Assembly (NCBI GenBank): GCA_018873225.1
Contig: JAEILZ010000001.1
Location: 5,704,001-5,768,000, forward strand
Origin: [Phialemoniopsis] sp. UDSM-2020
Lineage: Eukaryota > Ascomycota > Sordariomycetes > Thyridiales > Thyridiaceae
DNA length: 64,000 nt
Direction: 5' to 3'
Below are positions 1-10,315 of the stretch, piece by piece; position 1 is the first letter of the stretch, and the number at the start of each line of letters is the position of its first letter. The notes beneath the pieces are model-generated. The model searched no databases, had not been told where the DNA came from, and saw nothing but the letters and a program-made list of their open reading frames with translations. The translations under genes and the position numbers were made by a program.

Positions 1-1721
1 CGTGGCAGCAGCCGTGCAAAGGGAGATCGACCACTAGACCCGACCGGGAATTTTCCCTTCCAGGTTGGACTGGAGGCATTTGAGCCTATTTGTGCATGGC
101 GGGAGCAGCCTACCGTATCCTTGCCATTGCAGTAGAACCAAAACCAGAACGAGCTCGAGCTCGAGCTTCCCTGGTGCGACGGCTGCACGCGTCCCGGGGG
201 CCTTTGCGATATACGGATTGTGCACTTTTGATGATGACTGGGCTAAGCCCGGATGCATTGTATGCCTATCCCCATGGCCAGCCTCGAACTCATGGAGGAA
301 TTTGTGCTTTGCGACATCATGACCAGGGTAAGTCGGGTCTCACTGTGACATGGTGCTTTTCGGTCTATTCCGGTCAGTGCTTCGATCACAAAAACGATTG
401 TGCCTGTCCTTTTCTCTTCGCCAGGCAGGGATGGACTCGAAAGCAAAGAACAAAAAGCAAAGACAGTAGGAGTAGGGATCATCAGCCTCATCCATGGAGA
501 CGTTTTCCATGACAGGCGCCACCCGAAAGATGGCCATCTCTGCCCAGGCCATCAACAGCTCCCAATCACTCTGCCACACCACGTCTGGTCCGGATCCAGT
601 GACCCAGCTCTGTCGCTCACACCCACCCATCCCATCCACACAAGCACAAGCCCATCCACACCAGTACCTAAGTAAGAAAGGTACCTTTGGAGCTCACCAA
701 AGACAGACGAGACGGCTCGACACTCCCTACCTGTTCTGCAACGCAGGCCTCAGCCTACGAACGAACAGGGCAGGGCAGTCCGGCGCACGCGGGGGTCTGA
801 TGTACCTGTAGAGCTCCCGGTTCGCTGGTTTGGTCCTTGGCTTGATTTGGTTTGTTTTGCTTTGCTTCGATCTCCCCTCCCAGAGTCTTTCCCCCCACCC
901 CCTCACTCCCTGGCCTGGCATGGTTAAGCATCAGTCGAGTTGGGTCAAGTCAACTTTGTTGCGTGTGTGCTTGTGTACTGTGAGCAAGGTACTCCGTACT
1001 GCCTTGCTCCCCTTGTCCTAACCTCCTCCCGGCCCGACCATCTTTCTCTCGTGTATCCTCCTGCTCCTCCAGTCCCTCCAACCACCACCCGCAATTGTTG
1101 CGCATTGCAACCACCACTTGCAACCACCACCACCACCACCACCAGACCAGACCATGGCCGACCGAGTAAGATAGATTTAAACCAAAGCCAGACCCGTCGC
1201 CCATCCATCGGCATCATTGTGTCTTGTCTGCAGACTCCATTTACCCACCCACACACACACAGATTTACATATACATATGCACACCCCGTGGATTTGAGAC
1301 CGATCATCTCTGGTCATCCGCATCTTGTCTGCAACGCTCGATACTACTTATCAGGTAGCAATCCGAGCTCATCATTGACTGACTGCTCAAAAAGAGGTTG
1401 CCTCCTCCTCCTCTCCAACAACCTGTCACCTGTCATCCCTCCCTCTCCTCTTGCGACTGTCTCAGTCTTTCAAAAGAAGAGAAACATCATACACGCCGCT
1501 CACACGCCACACGCATACATAACTCACGAGACAGCGCCTCCCCCAACCTTGACGACCGGTTGCTGCTGCTGCATTTCTTCTTCATCGGTCCCCAGCTGCC
1601 TCGAGTTGCACCGACCCCGCAAAATCACCACAGGAAACATCAAATCCACAAGCACCAAAAGCGGTGCGACCCTCGACGAAGCTTTTATTAGAGTCGAGAG
1701 TGTGTACAGAAAGCACTTTTT
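1..1721. other. Upstream region of the bZIP gene, no gene seen
   Basis: No reading frame here looks like protein: the open stretches are short, overlap on both strands and consist of low-complexity H/P/S/T composition. There is an ACC/CCA triplet run at about 1120-1145 and a short CA run near 1249-1261. The right end (about 1380-1720) is rich in C and T and probably holds the transcription start and first leader exon of the bZIP gene that begins at 2407. The left end could include the end of a neighbouring transcription unit lying outside the window. Confidence 0.5.
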
Positions 1722-2286
1722 GTAAGTTGACCGATAATCTCTTGTCCTCTCTGCATTTGGTTCTTTTTCTCTGTACCTTTCCCTTTCCCTGACGAACCGG
1801 GGAGAGAATTACTTGTCTGGAGTGTCGTTCTCCATCTCACCACCCTTATTCATCATCATCTTTATTCATATCCCTCTCTTTCCTCTCCCATCCTCTCATT
1901 TCCGTCTCTCTTGCCTACCTATCTATGGCTCTCCAAAACGGAGTCATACCTGTCCTGGACCAACACCATCGTCCAAACCTTCAAACCTCCGTTTTCCCAC
2001 CTGTCTGGGCCCCAGTTCAGCCCGACGGGGTCCCGGCTTTACCACATTTGCCCTAAATCCTCCTTGTCCCCTGCTCCCTCTACTCCCCCTGCTCAACCAC
2101 TCCCCCTGCCACTCTCTCTCTGCCCACTTTCCTAGCCCACCGACTTTCCCTCCCGAAGGACCAGGCCCCCGGTCCATACCAAAAATAAAAAGCGGCACCC
2201 TGGCACTTCTGCCCTCACCGCTTCAACCGCTAACCAAGAGGTTATAACAGAGTCACTGTACTGTTTTTCTTCTTTTCTTTTCCCAG
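1722..2286 (+). other. Putative 5'-UTR intron of the bZIP gene
   Basis: A consensus GTAAGT donor starts at 1722. A long pyrimidine tract running into TTTTCCCAG ends at 2286, with a CTAAC branch-like element near 2229. This stretch is strongly C/T rich and contains several ATGs that would otherwise act as upstream starts. The 120 bases left between 2287 and the ATG at 2407 contain no ATG. Splicing this segment out would therefore give a clean leader. This is inferred from sequence signals only. Confidence 0.5.
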
Positions 2287-2406
2287 CAAGAAACCAAAAG
2301 GGAACAAAAAAACTTGGCATAGTGTCCAAGTTCCATCATCATTCAAAAAGCCTGCCGATCTCTGCTTTCTCACCACCCCGAAAGCATTCTCACCCAGTGG
2401 CCTGAA

Positions 2407-4355
2407 ATGGTCTCGTATTCAATGCAGCCCTACTACAGACAAGCCTCTCTTACAGTCGACACGGCACAGGCGCAGCAAAAATATTTCGAGGAGGACGACA
2501 GCAGCATATTAGACGAAGGCATTCTTGACCGCAGCGGTATCGACTCGGGACTCGAGATGTCACCCCAGATGATTGACAGCAGGAGAGACTCATTTGCAGT
2601 CGGCTCCTCGTTGTTCTCGCCCAAGCAGGAGGACTGGACTTCGGTCGAGATGCAGTCGATTCCCTCCAACAACCCCTTCTTGGACCCGCACAGCAACAAC
2701 CCCTTCCTGCGCCTCGACCAGCACCAGCACCAGCAGCCACAGCCCTTTGCTCAGCAACCCACGTCTTGGCCCATGACCGCTACCTCGTCTTCGGCATCGC
2801 ACGCGCCCATGACGGGCTTTGACGGCCTACCGACCGACTTTGATGCCAGCACCCCCATGTTCCACCGCCCCTCCATCCAGTCTCAGTCCTCCTTCGCCGG
2901 TCAGGGCGCTCATGTCAACATGTTCTCGTCGATGAACGGTCAGTCAATACCGTCCTCGCCGCAGAAGGACGCTTGGGCGGGCCAAAACCAGTCGCTGCCC
3001 AAGAAGATGCGACCTAGCAGCCCGCTTATCAGGTCTCACAACGAGCTTCGGCGCGGCGACGGCGTCCGCAAGAAGAATGCTCGCTTCGACATCCCGGCCG
3101 AGCGCAACCTGAGCAACATTGACCACCTCATTGCCCAGTCGACTGATGAGCAAGAGATCAAAGAGCTCAAGCAGCAGAAGCGCCTCCTGCGCAATCGGCA
3201 AGCAGCGTAAGTCTATTTCCTTTCCGGCTGTCTCCCTTCTATCCTCATTCATGTACTGACAAGCTTGCTAGTCTTGACTCCCGGCAAAGGAAGAAACAGC
3301 ATACTGAGCGCCTCGAGGACGAAAAGAAGCACTACACCAACCTGCTCAGCGAGATGGAGGACAAGGTCGCCGAGATGGACATGCAGATGGCCCAGCTCAT
3401 GCGCGAGAACCAGGGCTACCAGGAGTATGTCCAGAAACTCAATCTCGAGAAAGAGGAGATGATCCGGGAGCACACTATCGAGACGGGCGAGCTTCGCAAG
3501 AAGATCGGCGTCCTCACTAGCCACGTCCAGCAACTCGAGGGTAACGCCATGCCTTCCAGCTCGGCCATCAGTGTCCCCCAGACCACCGGCTTCCCCGGTC
3601 CCTTCGGCGACATGGACGGCCTTACTATGGAGGGCGGTTGGGACAACATGGGTTTCATGCCTGACTTCTCCCTCGACCAGGCGGCGGAGGTCAAGCAGGA
3701 GCTCCAGATGGTGCCTGCCTCCAAGAAGAACGAGGTGTCGCTGCCCTCAGCTGATGCCGAGAAGCCGGCCGCCCAAGGTGGACTGCTCTTCATGCTGTTC
3801 CTCGTTGGCGCCTTTGTGCTCTCGAGTCGGCAGACGCCGAGCATCCCTCGCGTCTCCGACGACGTTCGGGCCGCGTCCAAGACTCTCCTCGACAACGTGC
3901 TCAAGGATGCCGGAGTACCCCAGTCCGCCTCGGCCATGGCACCGCAGCCTTCTGGACCAGCCAACTGGGGTCATGCCCCCGCGGCGCCCATGATGACTGG
4001 GCTGGACAGCGTGGCTCCGTCGATGCTGGGCGACCTTTCCGACTCCCTCACCCGGCCGACGCAGCAGCAGACCAACGAGCAGCTCTTCTCCCTCACTGCA
4101 GCCCAGTACAACGGTGTCAACTCGCAAGACTTCCTTCAGACCCCTCCTCCCGAGCGTGCCGCAAGCCAGGGCCGGCGCAACCTCGCCGACGCCCTAGCCT
4201 CGATGCGCAACAACAACAAGGCCGAGGTCTACACCCGGTCACTGCTGTGGGATCAAATCCCCAGCGATGTCGTCCGCACGTTTGCCAAGATGGTGGCAGA
4301 GTGCAGTACACAGAACGGTGCGGAACAGGCCTGCGGCAACGAAGCAGGTCGATGA
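2407..4355 (+). CDS. bZIP transcription factor with C-terminal hydrophobic segment
   Basis: Two exons, 2407-3206 and 3272-4355, joined across a 65-base intron (GTAAGT to GCTAG), give 627 residues. The intron falls inside the basic region. The joined sequence reads NRQAALDSRQRKKQ at about residues 262-275, which fits the bZIP signature N-x2-A-A-x2-S-R. A long leucine-zipper-like coiled coil follows to about residue 355, rich in L, M, E and K. The N-terminal 240 residues are rich in S, P, Q and N, as expected of an activation region. Residues 436-452 (GGLLFMLFLVGAFVLSS) are strongly hydrophobic, followed by a charged tail. The role is sequence-specific DNA binding as a dimer in the nucleus. The target genes cannot be read from sequence. 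I do not assign a fungal bZIP name, although an ADA-1-like developmental regulator is one possibility. The start at 2407 is preceded by a leader without ATGs. Confidence 0.93.
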
Positions 4356-6443
4356 ATGTTACGACTTGATGATTACACAACTTTTGAAATGATGACGAAA
4401 GAAGAAGAAAAAAAATACGAATCTCCACTGAGACATGCTCACGAAACCTACGAATTGGACCACGCCCATGACCTCCACGCATGTCAACAAATGAATCTAT
4501 GACAACGCATGCTCTGCACGACCAAAGACCCTTTTGGTTCTTCATTTTGTCCTGCAGCTTCTGTTTCACTCTTCACTTGCACGCATTGCACATACTCGAC
4601 TTTTATCTAATGTCTTGGGGATTTCGGGATCCCATCAAACGAAAGCGAAATACAGTTACAGCAGCAGCTCCCGCAACCCAACAGCAGAGTAGGGGGCGCC
4701 CACGCGCCTCTTTGACTCTTCATAGGCTCACGCCATCAGACGGATTACTTTTTTTTAGGATAGCCACTTTATTCGAACACACTTTATTTGCTTGGTCCTT
4801 TTTTATCTGGTTTTGGATTTTTGGATTTTTGGATTTTTGCCCCAAGAGCGAGCGAGCGAGCGAGCGTCTGATTTTATCTGATTTACACTTCCTCTGCATT
4901 CCATGTCTTGATACAAACTCATTCGGGTGGTCATCGTCTCTGCTGCTCCCACTGTCGGACGCACAACGGACTGGTATGATCAAGGGGATGTCCTGGGTTG
5001 GTAGCGGACATCGGGGTTCTTGGGCACAGGCACTGGTATGGGATTGGCCCGGCTTCACACAGTGAGCCAGCCATTTATGGCGGACGGTTTTTTCTTATGT
5101 ACATTGACGGGCAAGGAACTTGGCACAAGGAGAAGAGCATTTGATCTCGCGAGATGTCGACAGTCGACACACTATGTTGCGTTCATGTTTTTGTTCATTT
5201 TGCGTGAAATACGCATTCATCTGCCTCTCCGCTGGAAGAGAAGGCGTACTTTGCATACCAACTTATTCTTTTCCGTCACCCCACAGTCTCACGACAACTT
5301 TTTCATTATCTTGTTGTTTGTCTCGCGGGAAGAGAGAGCATGTACAGCCCGCGCGCTGCTTCCCGGCAGGATGCCGGGTATGATGATGATGACGATGATG
5401 TTTGATGATTGACAACTAGCATACGAGCGAGGGCCCGAACACACAAGGGCTTGGGATGTTTTTTCACTTCTTTGGCATGGCTCATAGTGTCCTGGCGGCA
5501 TGTGGCCAGGCAGGCGGCGGACGGTGTTTTGAGATGGCATCGACTTTTACACACACACCTTGCACAGCGTGCTTGGTACTTTGGTAATAACTTAATACCA
5601 CCGCTTTTTATCTCGCCTTATGTTTCTGTATCTCCTCGTAGAGTGTCGCTGTGCTAGAAGACTGACTGTTGGATCTTGTCGAATACCCCTCTGGCAGTGG
5701 CTGAGTCGTGAGTATTAGGATGGGCGGCATTTAGCTTCACTCTAGTCCAACGGGTGTTGCCCGTCGAGCCGAGCCGGTCGGTCGTTGGACGGTTAAGTAA
5801 AAGACTAAACTAGTAATTACGTCTTAGCTTCCCGATCTGCGACTGGCACTCATAACAAGTCAACAAGTCTCACGAGCTCTGTTGCCTAGGCACTCGTGCA
5901 CCCTAAGGTAGGTATTTCCCCGCACGCCAGGTCCGGTGATGCTCGGTACTTTGACATTGCAAGGCCACTTCTAATTGAGAAAGGGTAAGAAGGCTTGAAT
6001 GACATGTCTTTCGCTGCTGAGGTTCCTCCTCTTCGATTTACTTGAAATACGTTCACTTGTTTTGACAATCACTATTGTTTCATTGTTGGACATGATGACC
6101 ATATCATTGAATCCAGCTATTTATCATTGTGAAATACGTAGCCACTTACTTTGTATTGAACTTTAAAGGTTGAAAACAGTACAAGAGAATCCTCCCAGGG
6201 GCTGTACACTTGCATCCTCCAAAGCCGTCGTGACCCATGAGAGCATCGAACTTGCATGGTCGATCGATCAAGTTCCGAGCAGAACTGGACCTTCACAAAT
6301 CCTGATTCCTTGCAAATTCAGTCCATCCCTGCCTTACACTTGGTCCGTAGCACGTGTGCAGCTGAGGGGTTCCTAGTGTGAACGTTGTGTGTGTATGTAT
6401 GTCTGACCTCGATGTTGTCTAAGACAGCCCACCACCCACCTGC

Positions 6444-6444
<1 letters not shown>

Positions 6445-6474
<30 letters not shown>
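6445..6474. repeat. (CA)n microsatellite
   Basis: About 15 uninterrupted CA dinucleotides on the plus strand, in the intergenic region between the bZIP and Sel1-repeat genes. Confidence 0.9.
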
Positions 6475-6477
<3 letters not shown>

Positions 6478-7122
6478 ACACGGGGTTATCTAGTAAGTGC
6501 TTCGTATGGGTAATGTGGCACACCTACACGAGACGCAACCCTCCTGCGTCTCTCCCAACCGTCATCGATCTTGAGGTTTGGCGAAAGCATTACTCCACGT
6601 GCCCGTGCCGCGTCCGTATTTCTAGAAAACCACCGGGATGTATATCTATTTCCGTCGAAGTCGGCATTCTGACGGCACACATATCATTGCTGGGCTTTTT
6701 TCCTGTTCCGCGATCTCGATGTTTGCTCATGCGAACAGGTCTCATGCGGGTGGAAACCGTCGGATGGAGCACGAGAAAGAAGAGCACGCAATAGAAATAA
6801 TCAAAAAAAATTATTCGCTATTCCAAAACACCAAACCCAAGATCGTACGCCGTTTTTATTCCAAAAACCTTGTAAAACAGTCAGTACGTACCCGTGATCA
6901 TCACGTCTCTCACGGAGTGAAAGCCCCTGAGTCTCCTCTATCGACATCACCCGCCCTCCCCGTTTCTCCCATGCTCAATACCTACAGATCGTCGGCATGC
7001 CCCCGCGAGAGCCAGTCATCAGCCAGTCTGGCATATCGTATCCAAAAAGCATTGCCACAACCTAGCCTCCTTCGTGGATCTGCGGAGTCGAATCCCTCTG
7101 GATCATCGATCAATCCGATGAA

Positions 7123-7151
7123 GGGGCATAATGGTAAGACGCATTCGCCCC
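7123..7151 (-). other. Stem-loop in the 3' UTR of the Sel1-repeat gene
   Basis: The plus strand reads GGGGC-AT-AATG, an eight-base loop, then CATT-C-GCCCC. This folds into a nine-pair stem with a small internal loop. It begins about 16 bases past the stop codon of the minus-strand gene, so it would lie in that gene's 3' UTR. It could be an mRNA 3' structure or chance. Confidence 0.35.
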
Positions 7152-7167
7152 CGTTGCGAGTCCCTTA

Positions 7168-9413
7168 TTACTTCTTCTTTTGGTTTTCCGGGTTGTACTT
7201 GTCCTTCCAGATCCTGTAGCCGCAGAAGGTCAAGCGTCAGCACATCTGGTTATCAGACGACGGAGCATCAGACGATGGTCTAGAGACAGTGATAGGACAG
7301 TCTCAAGAAACTTGGACAACAGTCCGAACCAAGGGAGGCTCTCAGCGTGCAGGTCGAACAAATGCACCTCCGTACCGATTGAAGCCCAACCGGCAACATA
7401 TGCCCATTCCGGAAGACCCGCGTGCACGAGAAAAGGGGGCAAAGAGTTCAAGGCCAGTCAAGCAGAGCAAGGCGAGAGATGCCCACTTGGTCCCCTTGAG
7501 CATGGGGATGGCGCCACTCCAGAAAAGCAGCGAGAGCCTATCGAGCTGACCTTGCAGCTGTCATCCGCGACAATAGCGCGCGCCGCCAATGCACCAAGAA
7601 CAGGTCTCAGCCGCCGCGCATAGCCCCCAACCAAACCAAACCAGGAGTGAGGAAAACGTGGGGTAAGGTCCAAAAAGGAGGACCAAACAGAAACGGGAGA
7701 AGCAGCAAAAGTGCAGAAATGTAAAAAAGAACGCATGCTTACCAAGTGTTGCCCAGCGTCTTGTTGCCGTTGTCCTCGGCCAGCCGGTAGTACTTTGCCG
7801 CCGCGAACTAATAGGCCCGTGAGCCCACGGGCATGTCGTCAGCCTCATGTGATTGCACCTGCAGCGGAGGTCGGACTGTGGGGAAGGACCCGATTCGCGC
7901 GGAGGGGTCATATCAATATATAAAGTGCTCAGGTCATCCTGCACCTCGTTGATGCCCAACGGGCAGCCCAAAAGTGCATGTCTGAGGCGGAGAGCATGTC
8001 GAGAACGAGATCGCTTGCGTAAGCGAGGGCTTTACTGGCGCTCTCGAGACTGACTTCAGCTCGACTTTGGCAAATGGGTTGATCTGAAGGTGTTGTGTGA
8101 TCCGAGATCACGATGACCTCGGGGCAAGGAGGTGCTCTCTGGCGAATGGCTCGGCATGGGGCGAGACGTACCTTGTCCTTTTTGCATCCGAAGCCTTCCA
8201 GATAGCACCATGCCACCTCGTTCATCGCATCTAGATGAGACCACAACCATCAGCATGACATGATCTATTGGACCAGGAGGAGCAGATAGCTGCATCAGGA
8301 GGCAAAAACCTCACCTGTATCGCCCAAGTTCGCCGCCGTCTCGTAGTACTGTGCCAATTGTCAACGAATTACCCATGTGAGTCTAGACTCCTTGGACCAG
8401 ATGAGGGCGCACCTGTTTCGCAGCGATCGGGTCCTTGGGTATCCCCCACCCGTGGCGGAAGCAGTTGGCCAGCTCAAAGATGGCGAGGACGAGCTCGCCC
8501 TTGGCGGCGCCTCCCTTCTTGAGCCCCGCCTGCAGAGCCAGGTCCTCGACGGTGGCCGCATTGGACGCCGCCGCCGAGAGGTAGTTGACTGCCGCTGCCG
8601 TATCCGGCTCGCATCCCCAACCGTGCCTGCGTGCGCGCGCATGTGTCAGCTAGTCCCTATGTACCAATGCCATTGAGTGTGGCAAGGCCTTCTGCCGCTG
8701 GTGATCCCATCAACCACTCACCTCAGCGCCAGCCCATACAGCACCTGACTCAGCGGGTTATTCGCCCCGGCCGGGTCCGCCAGGCGCCCGAATATCCTCG
8801 TCGACTGTTCCAGCTCCCCTTCCTCGTGCAGGCGGATCGCCTCTTGTATGTCGGCGTCGATCTCCTTGCTCGACACAACGCCCCTCTTCTCCCCGCCGAC
8901 CGGCGTGCTCGGCCGGCTCCGGTGCTGCTGCTCGTTGGCCTGCGCCAGCATCGTCGCCCGCTTCTCCCACTGCGCATCCGCGGCGCCCTTGTCCTGGCCC
9001 TCGGCCGACGCCTCCGCGGGGATGTCGGGCAGGTCCTGCGGCACGCGACTCGAGCTCGACGGGGCGCGCGAGAGATGCAACCGCTGCGACAGACGTCTGT
9101 GCGTGCCGCCTCCACCACCTAGGCCGCCGGCCCCTTGTTGCTGTTGTTGCTGCTGCTGCTGGGACGAGGCGGCCGACGAGGCCGAGGCGCTGCGGGAGCG
9201 GGAGCCCCGGCCAAAGACGCCGCGCGAAGGAGGAGACTTGTTGCCGTCGGGCCCGCCGCGGGAGGGAAGGGGGTCGTTGGGCGGATGGATAACCTCTTGG
9301 GAGTGGGTGTCGGAGCGGATGAAGGTGAACTCGGGCGGGCCGAGGTGCTGGTCATCGGCGGCGGCATCCTCGTCGATCTTGTCCTTCTTCTTTAGAATGT
9401 CCCGTAGCCCCAT
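7168..9413 (-). CDS. Sel1-like repeat (TPR-type) protein
   Basis: Six exons: 9413-8722, 8626-8413, 8348-8315, 8230-8172, 7807-7743 and 7213-7168. All splice junctions keep frame and the product is 369 residues. The first residues MGLRDILKKK and a following FTFIRSDT segment resemble fungal proteins often annotated as Nif1-like; this is from memory. Residues about 60-110 are low complexity with a Q run. From about residue 160 the protein shows Sel1-type helical repeats, with motifs such as LYGLALRHGWG, LANCFRHGWG, YYETAANLG, VAWCYLEGFG and YYRLAEDNGN. Such repeats act as protein-binding scaffolds and no enzyme activity is expected. I chose the ATG at 9413; an in-frame ATG at 9500 would add 29 residues. 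Two introns are long for this genome (364 and 529 bases), and the last exon encodes only 15 residues. Confidence 0.82.
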
Positions 9414-10315
9414 CTTGGCAGAACCCCTTGCTTGCACTCTTGCGCTGCCTGCTGGTACTCTCCTCCCTCTGTGTGCTTGCGCGAATGACCGATGGAACAA
9501 GAATCGCTTTCGGTATCGTACCGATTGCGACGAGATTGTGCTTCGTTCTTCGAGGAAGCGAGCGAGGGGTGGAGAGCTCGAAAGTGGTTCCGGGCAGGGA
9601 ACAAAGCGCGTCAGTTAGGGCCCAAGGAAAGCCGAAAACGGTAAAGATACCAAGACCAATCGTGAGAATTCAAACTATGTACAAGATGTAAGCCTGCCGT
9701 CCGTCGTCGCGATGTGTCTCCCTCGAGATGTCGATCTCAGCTGCCGCCCGTAGTCTCAGCTCAGCGTCAGGGGTTCTGGGTCCCCCTCCATCCCGCTTCG
9801 CGTCCCGCCCGGATCGTCATGGCGCGGGCCCAGCGGGGCTTAGACATGGCGGCGGTGCTGGCGCCACAGCATATAATATTCGTGAGACACGTACGTAGCT
9901 TGAGCTTTGCTGTATTCCGCGTATGCGTATGTGCGTACGCAGTCTACTCATGGCGCTTAGTTGTTTAATTGCACCATAAGGATCCCTACATTAAATCCGA
10001 AGGTTGGCACTTCATTGAGCTGGTTGGGCGCGATATTCGATGGTGTTATTACATGAACTCCCAAATACTCTAATGTTACTTCGATATCGGTGCGAAAGCG
10101 ACCTCCACGGCAAGTATCCATATGGTTAAGTCCGTTCAGCACCAGAGAATGTGTCCAGTTGATGATACCGTCACCAGTAAAAGACTTTCATGTGATGCCT
10201 GATTTATGTTTTCATTCATCCAGGGACGTGCACACATCGTACAAGCCCAAAGCCATAATGCGAAGGCCTCATTGCTCCTCAGTTTTGATATGATCTACAC
10301 GCATCGCTCGGTCGT
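9414..10315. other. Intergenic region, no gene seen
   Basis: This 0.9 kb is upstream of the Sel1-repeat gene and downstream of apc2, both on the minus strand. It should hold the Sel1-gene promoter (near 9420-9800) and the apc2 3' UTR (near 10100-10315). Open frames are short and not protein-like. Confidence 0.5.

Larger units (their letters stand above)
4356..7167. other. Intergenic 2.8 kb, AT-rich with simple repeats
   Basis: This lies between the 3' ends of the bZIP gene (plus) and the Sel1-repeat gene (minus), so it should hold both 3' UTRs and little promoter sequence. I see no supported gene. Simple repeats are present: three tandem GGATTTTT units at about 4811-4838, GAGC repeats at 4845-4866, and a CA run at 6445-6474. 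The stretch 5700-6900 is more AT-rich than the coding regions. Confidence 0.5.

Noticed and set aside
7078..7160. tRNA-like signals (GATTCGACTCC on minus, ATGGTAAGACG on plus)
   Set aside because: The B-box-like sequence has no paired T stem, the A-box-like sequence is at the wrong spacing, and no cloverleaf forms. The part at 7123-7151 is better described as a simple hairpin.
8718..9618. Plus-strand frames of 163-256 codons opposite the Sel1-repeat gene
   Set aside because: Antisense shadows of GC-rich coding sequence. The minus strand has the splice sites and domain pattern.
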